A DNA stretch of 32,808 bases from DASYAN01 sp036501345 (GTDB lineage Bacteria; Chloroflexota; Ktedonobacteria; Ktedonobacterales; Ktedonobacteraceae): contig DASYAN010000373.1 of assembly GCA_036501345.1 (NCBI GenBank), forward strand, positions 1 through 32,808. The letters are read 5' to 3'. Made by a program: the position numbers and the translations under genes. The notes below the pieces were generated by a model. That model saw only the letters and a list, made by a program, of their open reading frames with translations, did not search any database and was not told the DNA's origin. Below, in pieces: positions 23,082 through 31,392 of the stretch. Position 1 is the first letter of the stretch, and the number at the start of each line of letters is the position of its first letter.

Positions 23082-24275
23082 ATGCCAAGCTACCATCATT
23101 TAGGAGATATTCCGCCCAAGCGCCACACGCAGTTTCGCCAACCTGACGGCTCGCTATATGCCGAAGAGCTTTTTGGCACGGAGGGCTTTACTGGCAACTA
23201 CTCGATTCTCTATTACCACTATCCTCCTACGCGAGTGAAAAGGATAGAGCAAGCACGTGCAAACGCAAATCTGTATACTGTGCATGAAGCATGGAATGAA
23301 GGTGTGCAACGCCACCATCACTTCAAGACTACGGCACTTGCACGTGGAGGCGATGCAGTGCTGGGACGCCAAGCGCTGATGTTTAATCAGGATGTGGTGA
23401 TCGGAGTGGCAAAGCCGGAAAAGGCGATGGAGTATTTCTATCGCGATGGCGAATCTGACCTAGTATACTTCGTTCACAACGGGCATGGTGTTCTGGAAAC
23501 TAATTTTGGTTTGTTGCCTTATCATGAGGGAGACTACATCGTGATCCCGCGTGGCACAACCTTCCGGTTCGAACTTGCTCCCGACAGCCCAGATACCACC
23601 TTCCTGGTCATTGAAGCTCATGGTGCAATCGAGCCACCGAGTCGTTATCAGAATAAGAACGGCCAACTATTAGAGCATGCCCCTTACTGCGAACGTGATA
23701 TTCGCCGTCCAGAGGAACTGGCTACGCATACTGAGACAGGTGAATTCGAGGTTCGTCTCAGAGTTGGTCATATGATTACCAGCTACTGGTATGAGCACCA
23801 CCCATTGAATGTTGTGGGCTGGGATGGCTATGAATATCCCTGGATCTTTAATATCGACGACTTTGAGCCAATAACCGGACGTATACACCAACCACCACCA
23901 GTTCATCAGACCTTCCAGGGACCAAACTTCGTCGTGTGCTCGTTTGTGCCTCGTAAGCTTGATTATCATCCGCTATCGGTTCCAGTGCCTTACAACCATA
24001 GTAATATCGATAGCGATGAGATGCTCTATTATGTCAACGGCAATTTCGGCAGTCGGCGGGGAATTGAGCAAGCCTCGATAACACTGCACCCACGTGGCAT
24101 TCCGCATGGTCCACAACCTGGCGCAGTAGAGAAGAGCCTTGGAGCGGAGCGAACCGAGGAATTGGCAGTGATGGTCGATACCTTCCGCCCTTTGATGTTA
24201 ACTACAATCTCGCAATCGGTTGATGATCCAGCGTATCCCTATAGTTGGCTGGGGTCAGAAACCCGTATCCCCTAA
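23082..24275 (+). CDS. hmgA: Homogentisate 1,2-dioxygenase
   Basis: A 397-residue cupin-type ring-cleavage enzyme. Iron ligands are H306 and E313 in YNHSNIDSDEMLYYVNG and H342 in HPRGIPHGP, matching the family's H-E-H set; H336 is nearby. It opens homogentisate to maleylacetoacetate. The ribosome site AGGAGG is followed by TAGAT and ATG. The C-terminal end after AYPYSWL reads GSETRIP, and this tail coincides with a hairpin (24252-24264) that looks like the right end of the tnpB element, so the last residues are probably donated by the insertion. The stop overlaps the convergent tnpB stop by 21 bp. It completes the hpd-FAH-hmgA operon although separated from FAH by 100 bp of IS-like sequence. 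Confidence 0.93.
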   Translation: MPSYHHLGDIPPKRHTQFRQPDGSLYAEELFGTEGFTGNYSILYYHYPPTRVKRIEQARANANLYTVHEAWNEGVQRHHHFKTTALARGGDAVLGRQALMFNQDVVIGVAKPEKAMEYFYRDGESDLVYFVHNGHGVLETNFGLLPYHEGDYIVIPRGTTFRFELAPDSPDTTFLVIEAHGAIEPPSRYQNKNGQLLEHAPYCERDIRRPEELATHTETGEFEVRLRVGHMITSYWYEHHPLNVVGWDGYEYPWIFNIDDFEPITGRIHQPPPVHQTFQGPNFVVCSFVPRKLDYHPLSVPVPYNHSNIDSDEMLYYVNGNFGSRRGIEQASITLHPRGIPHGPQPGAVEKSLGAERTEELAVMVDTFRPLMLTTISQSVDDPAYPYSWLGSETRIP

Positions 24276-25154
24276 AGAGGATGGGCTTGTGTCTAGACTC
24301 CACCGCAACTCAGCAAACCTTTTGAGGCGTGCTGCTTTGGCTTCTTTATCCGACACATCAGGGCACTCTGACAAGGTACCCGTACTCAGCCAGTCTTGCC
24401 GGATGAGCAGCGTTCGCATCGTCACGTTTCTGGCCCCAACCAGATCAGCATGCAGGGTATAATGACACTTCTGACAGATGAACAAGAGACCTTTGTGTGG
24501 GCGATTTTCATCACAGGTATGCCCACATATGGGGCAAGCTTTGCTGGTGTAGTTGGCATCGACCTTGATGGCCAGACTCCCAGACCATTGGGCTTTGTAG
24601 GCAATCATGCTTTGAAGCTCTGCAAACGACCACTTGGAATACGTGGCGTTGGCTTTCCTCTGCTTTTTGCTTGCCTTTTTGCCTTTCTTGCGCTTGGTTC
24701 GATCTCTGATATCTGTCAGGTGCTCCAAACCGATCAGATGATTGGGGTACCCAGCAACGATGCTTTTGGAGACACAATGATTGGCGTCTTGCTTCAACCG
24801 TCTCTCTCGTCCAGAGATGACCACCAAGCGGCGGGTAGCCGAACGAGTGCCTTTCTTTTGCAAACGCTTCCTCAGTCTCGCATAATGGTTTGCACGAGAA
24901 ACCACGCGGCTGCCAGAGTGGAAGGTATGGTTCCCGCGTGTATTGCTGGCTACTGCCAGATGATGAAAACGAACACGGATCTCATCATAGGTACCCTTCT
25001 GCAAATTGCGGGTATTGCTCATTTTTCCGTGTTCAAAAGCATATTTGCTCACAAAGTTAAGCGCATCTCGATATGCCAGTTGCGTAGTACGCAGTTGTGC
25101 AAATTGCTCCGATGTGGTATGCAGTTTCAGTTTTGCAGAAAGGATTGTTTTCAT
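24255..25154 (-). pseudogene. tnpB: TnpB (IS200/IS605) with internal deletion, RuvC-I aspartate lost
   Basis: The start at 25154 (MKTILSAKLKLHTTSEQFAQ) lies 6 nt behind a perfect -10, so the message is likely leaderless. The product is 299 residues against about 380-420 in full TnpB. The N-terminal helical part runs to YDEIRVRF (residue 63), then jumps to HHLAVASNTRGNHTFHSG. In intact relatives the latter follows the catalytic G-I-D-L-G of RuvC-I, so roughly 100 residues (WED/REC remainder and the first Asp) are missing without frameshift. RuvC-II E144 (LIGLEHL), the zinc finger C207, C210, C227, C230 and RuvC-III D237 (HADLVGARN) remain. It should be dead as an RNA-guided nuclease; whether it still binds RNA or DNA is open. 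Confidence 0.82.
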
Positions 25155-25160
25155 GCTTCT

Positions 25161-25189
25161 ATCATAGCAAATCTTCAAACATCTGTCAA
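25161..25189 (-). promoter_or_regulatory. Near-consensus promoter giving leaderless tnpB mRNA
   Basis: Minus-strand TTGACA (25189-25184), 17-bp spacer, TATGAT (25166-25161). The expected start site falls on or next to the ATG at 25154. Confidence 0.7.
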
Positions 25190-25253
25190 GAAAATTTGGC
25201 GTGTGAGTACTTTGTGCTATCTCCTATGCCCAAGCCCCAAAAAAAGGTAGGCT

Positions 25254-25276
25254 CACCGTGCCACCTTTAGGTGGTT
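25254..25276 (-). repeat. Left-end stem of the tnpB element
   Basis: CACCGTG-C-CACCTTTAGGTG with a full 5-6 bp stem (CCACCT/AGGTGG); second copy of the repeat at 23039-23061. A CCCCT/AGGGG stem follows at 25286-25297. Confidence 0.5.
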
Positions 25277-25505
25277 CCTCCCAATCCCCTCAAGGGGCTG
25301 ACAGGCCAAGATTTCTGTGAACTGCCATAAGTATAATCAATGGAAGCGCTGTTTACGAGGACAAGTAGCGACACTTTTGCGACACTTAAGGGACAACTTC
25401 TTACGGGACCCCATCTTTATAATCTTGTCAGCCAGATCGTAATATAATGTTTAAATTACATATTGTCAGCCATGAGAGCCATGTTGGGATTTAGGACACT
25501 AGAGA
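25277..25505. other. Intergenic region with phased repeats
   Basis: No gene is seen between the tnpB element and the stop of the membrane glycosyltransferase. It holds the 11-bp repeat array (25357-25400) and a direct repeat TTGTCAGCCA at 25425-25434 and 25463-25472. Confidence 0.5.
25357..25400. repeat. Four tandem 11-bp units, one helical turn apart
   Basis: GAGGACAAGTA, GCGACACTTTT, GCGACACTTAA and GGGACAACTTC follow one another exactly every 11 bp. The complement reads repeated AAGTGTCGC, similar in style to transposase-binding repeats at ends of TniA/Tn7-like or IS21-like elements. No such transposase gene is nearby, so it may be a lone transposon end or an operator array. Confidence 0.5.
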
Positions 25506-26897
25506 TTATCTATAAGCGAATTTTTCTTTTCTGTTAGATCTGGCACACAAGAGCAGGAAGAACATTAGCAGGAGGTAGGCTGTGATCCAGATGGTGTTGC
25601 AAACAAAGCTAGGATAACGTACCGAAGGCCAAAGATCGGTCAGGTAGAAGGTTCCAATATGCAAGAAGGACAGCACATTATTGCGCCCAATCTCATCATT
25701 AAAACCATGGTAGCTCGGTAACACCGACAAAAAATTATAGACTACTCCCCACCAGAAGGCTATGCAAGCAAAGCGCTTCACAAAGCGTCCGTTGATCTGT
25801 TGGAGCGCAAAAGCTAGATAAAAGCTCCAGACTGGCAGTAGCACGAATACATAACGGGCCGGAGGGCTCCAGCCACCGTACCAATCGTGAAAGGTAGTGA
25901 AGCCAATCACGTAAGGAACTGAGATGAGAAGCATACTCAGGTTATAGGTCAGATAGCGCTTCTTCGCTGAAAGAACTAGACCAACCAGCAGGAGAGCACT
26001 TAGCGGGAAGCAGATCAGTAGACCGTGATCTTGGTCAAAGAGCAGGCCGAAAAGAGCCTTAAATGGCCAAACCTCGAAGATTACGTTGTGACCAGCAACT
26101 TGGTTTATAGCGGGATTAAATGATCCCATAAACAGCCAGCTAAATACCTCCAGCCCTAGCGTCAGAAGTGCAATGGGTAAGATATATGCAACATAATAGA
26201 CAATTTTGTGCAGACGATACTGCTGATAGAGCCGCCATAACATCATGAAGAAGAGAGGAGCTTCGATCAGGACAAAGCGAACATGCGTCCAGGGGAGCAG
26301 ACCTAAGAGTATCGAACTCATTAGTAAAGTAGAAATATGCACATTGCGCTCGATAAACTTCCTCAGGACATAGACGCAGACGAGTGCAGCAATAGGTTCA
26401 ATAAAATTTAGGTGGGCATAGATGCAGAGCGGTGAGGCCAGAGCAAGAGCCAAGCTCACGTTGAAGGCAATGCACTGCTGGATTTCCATAGCCAACAACA
26501 ATTTGTAAATGTTGAGGACGATAAGGACGGAGATAGCTGCCATAAACCAGACAGCACCTAGACGTCCAAACAGGAAGAACGGGATTAGCCATAAAATTGG
26601 TCCACCCACATCGTGTAGCGGCAGGACGCGTCCCTGTACTCTAACAATGTGCGGTGTCAGTAGGCCCGGGTAAAACGAAAGGTAATCTCTGTGCTGATAG
26701 GCTTTCATAACATCAAGCGAGTGATATTTGATGAGTGTTTCGCTAATTAGTAGATAGTGTGGCTCATCACCGCTGGGCCAGTAGCCTATTGCAACATAGA
26801 GGGTAGATACGAGTAAATAAGTCAGTGTGCAGATAGCGATCAAAGAGCGCAGATGATCTGCTCTCACAAAGAGATAGAGCGACTTGATATACTTCAT
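25506..26897 (-). CDS. Polytopic membrane protein, probable GT-C glycosyltransferase
   Basis: 463 residues with about eleven hydrophobic helices. After the first helix the loop reads YWPSGDEPHYLLISETLIKY; an acidic Asp-Glu pair (D44-E45) in the first outside loop is the hallmark of GT-C enzymes using polyprenyl-phosphate sugars. FYPGLLTPHIVRVQGRVLPL and the later GGWSPPARYVFVLLPVW also fit uncharacterised GT-C proteins of Chloroflexota. It would glycosylate lipid or protein on the outer face; sugar and acceptor are unknown. It is downstream of meaB by 142 bp on the same strand, with only a weak ribosome site (AGAGA), and is probably unrelated in function. Confidence 0.72.
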   Translation of the reverse strand: MKYIKSLYLFVRADHLRSLIAICTLTYLLVSTLYVAIGYWPSGDEPHYLLISETLIKYHSLDVMKAYQHRDYLSFYPGLLTPHIVRVQGRVLPLHDVGGPILWLIPFFLFGRLGAVWFMAAISVLIVLNIYKLLLAMEIQQCIAFNVSLALALASPLCIYAHLNFIEPIAALVCVYVLRKFIERNVHISTLLMSSILLGLLPWTHVRFVLIEAPLFFMMLWRLYQQYRLHKIVYYVAYILPIALLTLGLEVFSWLFMGSFNPAINQVAGHNVIFEVWPFKALFGLLFDQDHGLLICFPLSALLLVGLVLSAKKRYLTYNLSMLLISVPYVIGFTTFHDWYGGWSPPARYVFVLLPVWSFYLAFALQQINGRFVKRFACIAFWWGVVYNFLSVLPSYHGFNDEIGRNNVLSFLHIGTFYLTDLWPSVRYPSFVCNTIWITAYLLLMFFLLLCARSNRKEKFAYR

Positions 26898-27039
26898 TAT
26901 TTTCTCTAGGAGAATTGATTTTTGGGAAGAGCTGACTAAGCTCTACCTTACCACACCTCCTTTTGCTTGTCCATACAAACTTTCCAAGGGACCTGCTATT
27001 GTCGAGTTAGAAGAGGAGGAGGGTACTGACCATGTAATC

Positions 27040-27987
27040 CTAAATTAGTCCCACCCGCGCCGCTAGTTCCGCTGCAGCGCTATAGGGATCGCGTTCTCGC
27101 TTCGTTACATCTTCAACGAGTATGCGCCACTCTTCTTCACTCACCACATCCTTTAATGCCCTCGCCACCGTTTGCAAGATCAGATTCTGAATTTCGCTTT
27201 GTACCTGACGTTGTGCCCGTTGTGCCAATGAGCCACTCTCTTGCAAGTAAACCTGATGTTTCTGGACGGCATCGACCAGTTCGCTGATACCCTGAACTTT
27301 GAATGCGGATGTTTTTAAGACCGGAATGCGCCAAGCCGCTTGACGCCGATGAGAATCCAGGCTAAGCAGCATAGCCAGCTCGGCCACCGTCTGATCCGCG
27401 CCAGGTTTGTCAGCTTTGCTAACGACGAAAATATCGGCAATCTCCAGGATACCGGCCTTAATGGCCTGAATATCATCTCCCATCCCTGGCGCAACTACCA
27501 CTAGAACTGTCTGGGCCGTACGCATCACCTCGACCTCGGCCTGACCTGTGCCGACCGTCTCGACGATAACTGGATCATAGCCTGCTGCATCCATCGCGCG
27601 TACTACGTCCCGTGTCGAAGCGGCCAATCCTCCCAGATTGCCGCGACTGGCCATGCTGCGAATAAAAATATTAGGATCTCCGGCCAGCTCCATCATACGA
27701 ATCCGATCGCCAAGAATGGCCCCACCAGTGAAAGGACTGGTGGGATCAACAGCAATGATGCCAACTTTGCGCTCACGGTCACGTAATTCGCGCACCAGAC
27801 ATGTAACAAGCGAGCTTTTGCCTGCGCCTGGAGACCCAGTAACACCAACAATATGTGCCCGCCCAGCATGCTGGTGAAGTTCTGCCAGGTAGCCACGAGC
27901 TTGTGGAGCCTCTGCTTCGATCAGGGTTACCATACGCGCCAAGGCTCGGCGGTCTCCGCTTAGGAGACGTTCGACAATATTTTGCAA
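27040..27987 (-). CDS. meaB: MeaB-type GTPase (methylmalonyl-CoA mutase chaperone)
   Basis: The frame is open to an ATG at 28041, but that overlaps the mutase subunit by 47 nt; a TTG at 27987 with GAGGTG about 10 nt upstream gives the usual MeaB start (QNIVERLLSGDRRALARM) and about 315 residues, so it is preferred. G-domain motifs: GVTGSPGAGKSS (P-loop), AVDPTSPFTGGAILGDRIRM, VIVETVGTGQAEV (Walker B) and VSKADKPGA (NKxD variant S-K-A-D). MeaB/ArgK proteins load and protect adenosylcobalamin in methylmalonyl-CoA mutase and related mutases. It directly follows the B12-binding subunit, in agreement. Confidence 0.93.
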   Translation of the reverse strand: MQNIVERLLSGDRRALARMVTLIEAEAPQARGYLAELHQHAGRAHIVGVTGSPGAGKSSLVTCLVRELRDRERKVGIIAVDPTSPFTGGAILGDRIRMMELAGDPNIFIRSMASRGNLGGLAASTRDVVRAMDAAGYDPVIVETVGTGQAEVEVMRTAQTVLVVVAPGMGDDIQAIKAGILEIADIFVVSKADKPGADQTVAELAMLLSLDSHRRQAAWRIPVLKTSAFKVQGISELVDAVQKHQVYLQESGSLAQRAQRQVQSEIQNLILQTVARALKDVVSEEEWRILVEDVTKRERDPYSAAAELAARVGLI

Positions 27988-27994
27988 AGCGTAC

Positions 27995-28456
27995 CTACAC
28001 CTCTGTAGCCAAACGTTCGGCCTGCACATTTTCACGGACAAAGCGGATAATCTCTTCCATCAAGGTACCCGGACCAAAACATCCCTTGATCCCCATAGCC
28101 TTGATGGCAGGAATATCCTCATCGGGCAAGATACCCCCTGCCGCGACCAGCACATCATCCACATTATTTTGCTGGAGCAGTTCCATAACTTTAGGAAAAA
28201 TCGCCATATGTGCGCCGGAGAGGATACTCATTAGAACGGCATCGACATCTTCCTGGATGGCAGCCTCCACGATCATTTCTGGAGTCTGACGAATGCCAGT
28301 ATAGATTACTTCCATGCCAGCATCACGCAAGGCACGTGCAATCACCTTTGCTCCGCGATCATGCCCATCCAGCCCTGGTTTAGCAACCAATACACGGATT
28401 GGCCGAGATATATCATGTAGAATACTGCTTCTATTATTTCCACTAGTTTCTGTCAT
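27995..28456 (-). CDS. Methylmalonyl-CoA mutase B12-binding (small) subunit
   Basis: 153 residues of a cobalamin-binding Rossmann domain: RVLVAKPGLDGHDRGAKVIA with D30-x-H32-x-x-G35, where H32 is the lower axial cobalt ligand, then MSILSGAH and VAAGGILPDEDI. Length and sequence match the free-standing C-terminal subunit of acyl-CoA mutases; the catalytic large subunit is not in the window. Together with MeaB it acts in the interconversion of methylmalonyl- and succinyl-CoA, or a sister mutase such as isobutyryl- or ethylmalonyl-CoA mutase. It lies 38 bp after the methyltransferase gene and 7 bp before the preferred meaB start. Confidence 0.93.
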   Translation of the reverse strand: MTETSGNNRSSILHDISRPIRVLVAKPGLDGHDRGAKVIARALRDAGMEVIYTGIRQTPEMIVEAAIQEDVDAVLMSILSGAHMAIFPKVMELLQQNNVDDVLVAAGGILPDEDIPAIKAMGIKGCFGPGTLMEEIIRFVRENVQAERLATEV

Positions 28457-28494
28457 GTGTTGACTCCTTTGTCAAACGAACTTCAAAACGAACT

Positions 28495-30348
28495 TCACAC
28501 TAACTCTATCGGCAACACAGGTTGTTTTGCTTCAAGTGCAGCAGTATAGAGGGCACATATTGCCTGCTCTTGTTCTTCATAAAGCTCTTCACTCCGTGCT
28601 TTCAATTCTACAACGGGTTCCAACTTGCTGCAAGCATCCATTAACAGACGCGACCGCTGGACAATCTGCTCTTTCTGCGTCACCGTTGCAACGGTTGGGA
28701 TAGGCAGATGCATCAGGACATGTTGTTCAATCTGCGGCTGCACCCATTTATAGGCCGTGTGCAAAACATAGACATACTGCTGAAGCAAGCGTGAATTGAG
28801 CAAGGCTAGCAGAAAGTAGAGATCATCCTCATCTCGGTGAGCATCTGGAAGATCACTTGGTAATTCTCCTATACGTGGTGACAGCCCAAGCACAGGTCGA
28901 TCAGGTTGCAATCGAAGCAGATACAGGGTTTGCAAGACAATATGTCCATGCAGATCCAGAGCAGCCTGTAAACGTCCTACACTTTTAACGACTAGGAGTT
29001 TGGGAGCCAGATAACGTTCCAGAGGCTTCTTAATTGCTTCGCGATGCATCCAGCATTGTGCGACAGGTATATGATAGAGTCGTACATCCACCCCACCACG
29101 CAGTACAGGATACCATAGCTCATCTTCTGGACACTCAAGAGTCACTGAGCTTGTTTTGCTGAGCAGGGGACTATCCTTGCTGATCTCCTCACCGCGCCGC
29201 ATCAATACAAACGCATCAAGTGAGGCTAGGGAAGATGGCTTATCAGACTGCCAGACTTGACGATGATATGCATGCAGGCGTGCTACCAGTGTTCCCTGGA
29301 CTTCACTCAGCAAATAGCGCAGTTCGGCTCCTGGCTGACTGCGCAAGCGAGCCTGAGAAACCGTTTGTTTGCTATCGTGGGATATGAGAGCAGAAAAAGG
29401 CTCTTCTTTTCGCGTTGCTATGATGGTCATTTTCTTATAATCGTGTGTTTCGGACTGCTGTGCCCCCTCTGGGGGTTGCCATAGTCCACGCTTCCAATGT
29501 ATCTGATGGCTACTACTGGGAGAACACTTCTGAGCAATAATGACGACTGCTCCAACATAAGCGGTAAAAACATTTGAAAGATGCCAGAGATGATGTACTG
29601 TCGTCTCAGCAAGCAGAAGTTGACGCTCTATGGATGCACTGGCTCTTGCCAGGAGTGGATCAGGAAGTACTAAGCCGATCCATCCATTGGGACGTACAAC
29701 TTGAAGTGCGAGGCGTAAAAATAGTAGATAACTATCGGCCTGTCCCCGCTGCCGTGCTGGACTATATCCACTGAGATCAGTATTCTTGGATGCTAGATAA
29801 GGAGGGTTAGCCAGGAACAGATCAACATTCTCACACTGTTCCCATGGAAGCGCCAGTCCATCTGCCTGATGAATGTGCGGATAATACAAAATCCGGCTTT
29901 GAGGACAATTTGGTTTATGCTGTGCGGTTTGCTTTTCGTCCGGGGCAGTCTCTGACGCAGATCTGACAGATGAATGGATCGTTGCGAGCTCCTGGGCAAA
30001 AGTCGTCTGCAACTGCATTTCAGCCAGAAAACAGGCTACTGGATCAGGATCAAAGCCCCAGATGTTGCGTTCTACCAAAATAGCCAGTGCATCATCATCT
30101 AAACCAGTACGTTCTCCAAAGGCCATCAAACGGCGTGTAGCACTGATCAGGAAATTGCCACTGCCACAGGCGGGATCTAGCACACGCAGAAGCGAAAGGT
30201 CTTGTTCAGCAGTGTAGCCACAGGCATCGAGAACTTTCTCGATAAGTTGCGGAGGCGTTGAAAAATGACCTCGCCGCTTACGTTCATGAGGCGGCAAACT
30301 CGCTTCATACCAATCAAATGGATATTTCAATTTCGCTTGAGCCACCAC
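28495..30348 (-). CDS. N6-adenine DNA methyltransferase (Eco57I/TaqI-like), orphan
   Basis: 617 residues starting with GTG at 30348. Motif I is VLDPACGSGNFLISATRRLM (about 54-75), followed by the acidic GFDPDPVACFLAEMQL, and motif IV NPPYLASKNTDLSGY, the NPPY catalytic motif of gamma-class N6-adenine methylases. Residues after about 330 (SLDAFVLMRRGEEISKDSP, later AHRDEDDLYFLLALLNSRLL) match the target-recognition domain of TaqI/Eco57I-like enzymes (an L-LNS-LL motif). No restriction endonuclease domain or neighbouring endonuclease gene is visible, so it is an orphan methylase or a modification-only defence relic. It overlaps the RNase III gene by 22 nt, and is thus translationally coupled to it, an unusual partnership. 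Confidence 0.88.
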   Translation of the reverse strand: MVAQAKLKYPFDWYEASLPPHERKRRGHFSTPPQLIEKVLDACGYTAEQDLSLLRVLDPACGSGNFLISATRRLMAFGERTGLDDDALAILVERNIWGFDPDPVACFLAEMQLQTTFAQELATIHSSVRSASETAPDEKQTAQHKPNCPQSRILYYPHIHQADGLALPWEQCENVDLFLANPPYLASKNTDLSGYSPARQRGQADSYLLFLRLALQVVRPNGWIGLVLPDPLLARASASIERQLLLAETTVHHLWHLSNVFTAYVGAVVIIAQKCSPSSSHQIHWKRGLWQPPEGAQQSETHDYKKMTIIATRKEEPFSALISHDSKQTVSQARLRSQPGAELRYLLSEVQGTLVARLHAYHRQVWQSDKPSSLASLDAFVLMRRGEEISKDSPLLSKTSSVTLECPEDELWYPVLRGGVDVRLYHIPVAQCWMHREAIKKPLERYLAPKLLVVKSVGRLQAALDLHGHIVLQTLYLLRLQPDRPVLGLSPRIGELPSDLPDAHRDEDDLYFLLALLNSRLLQQYVYVLHTAYKWVQPQIEQHVLMHLPIPTVATVTQKEQIVQRSRLLMDACSKLEPVVELKARSEELYEEQEQAICALYTAALEAKQPVLPIELV

Positions 30349-31049
30349 TTCTCTTCCATCTTCAGGGCTTCGCGAGCGGCTATCCGCCCAGCCTCTTTAA
30401 TACTAGATGCCTTCCCCACACCCAACAGTTTATCATGCACAAAAACGCCAACCTCAAAGACGCAGTCATTTTGACGACCGCTCCGCTCCAGTACACGATA
30501 AAGCGGCAGAATGCCAACACGTTGCAGAATGATCTTCTGGAGACGTCCCTTGGGATCTGTATCGACCACATGCCGTCTGACCTGTTCCACCATCGGAAGA
30601 ATTGTGCGTGCCACAAAATCACGTGCAGCCTCTGGCCCCTGGTCGATATGAATGGCTCCAACAATAGCTTCCAGAACATCGGCACAGAGCGAATCGCGAG
30701 AACGCTCGTTGAAGGTACGCAAATTAGCCACATTCACACGAATAAAAGGGAAAAGCCCCAATTGCTGCCCGACCTGGGCCAATATACGACGGCTGACAAC
30801 CTCGGATTTTAGCGCAGTCAATTCACCCTCTGAAGCAGCAGGGAACATGCGATAGACATGCTCAACGACATGTGCGCCAATAATGGCATCGCCCAGAAAT
30901 TCAAGCGTGTCGTAAGAGTCCCGTATCGTGTCCTCCGAGCAAAACGAGTGGTGTGTTACTGCTCGCAGCAATAGTGCAGGATCACAAAATGATACCTGCA
31001 ACAGCACTTCTAAAGTTGTAAGGTTGTCTGTAGTCTCAACATCTTCCAT
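30327..31049 (-). CDS. rnc: Ribonuclease III
   Basis: 240 residues. The RNase III signature DTLEFLGDAIIGAHV contains E50 and D54, and the second metal site is D124 and E127 in LCADVLEAIVGAIHID. The dsRNA-binding domain runs from about 165 to 233 (DPKGRLQKIILQRVGILPLY to EAGRIAAREALKM). It cleaves double-stranded RNA, including rRNA precursors. A TATAAT lies 8 bp before the ATG on the minus strand (about 31057-31062) with no good -35 box, so the message may have a very short leader. It heads the leftward gene row rnc-methylase-mutase-meaB. Confidence 0.93.
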   Translation of the reverse strand: MEDVETTDNLTTLEVLLQVSFCDPALLLRAVTHHSFCSEDTIRDSYDTLEFLGDAIIGAHVVEHVYRMFPAASEGELTALKSEVVSRRILAQVGQQLGLFPFIRVNVANLRTFNERSRDSLCADVLEAIVGAIHIDQGPEAARDFVARTILPMVEQVRRHVVDTDPKGRLQKIILQRVGILPLYRVLERSGRQNDCVFEVGVFVHDKLLGVGKASSIKEAGRIAAREALKMEEKWWLKRN

Positions 31050-31392
31050 ATGTCACTATTATATCATCGGGATGAGCACGGGGGCTATACATGGGGTTCC
31101 GTGCTTGGAGATTTGCTTTGAGAGTCCATCAGAGTGCATGATTGTAAAGCTTTGTCAAACGTCTTTGATGTAAACGGTGATATAGGAATTGGATAGAAAA
31201 AGCACCTAGGTTGACTGCTTCAAGCAGTTCTCTAGCTGCCCTTCTGAAAGGTCTTTTGCTATTCTCCTATAGAGCAGAAGACTTTAAGTCTCTTGAATAC
31301 CCAAATTGCCTTTTTAGGCTGTTCCGTGCAGTTTTTAGTTAGTTCCGCACAGGAGATTTTGTGAGTGCGGTCTATATGATCATTTCAGGATG
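31050..31392. other. Intergenic region upstream of rnc
   Basis: No gene is seen in about 340 bp. A small palindrome ACTGCTT-C-AAGCAGT lies at 31214-31228. The tRNA fragment begins at 31393. Confidence 0.4.

Larger units (their letters stand above)
24240..25276 (-). mobile_element. IS200/IS605-type TnpB-only element (approximate ends)
   Basis: The element contains tnpB and no tnpA, as in many autonomous-looking but TnpA-dependent members. The left end is placed around the stem CCACCTTTAGGTGG (25261-25274). The right end is near a GGGT-CAGAA-ACCC hairpin (24252-24264), typical subterminal hairpins of the family. Exact boundaries and the target tetranucleotide cannot be read. Confidence 0.55.

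Noticed and set aside
24396..25250. 284-codon frame opposite to tnpB
   Set aside because: It is the antisense shadow of tnpB; the minus-strand frame has family motifs.
23039..25276. CRISPR-like array from the repeated stem sequence
   Set aside because: Only two copies, 2.2 kb apart with genes between; consistent with IS ends.
30258..30812. 184-codon plus-strand frame across rnc
   Set aside because: Shadow of rnc and the methylase gene; no ribosome site or family motif.
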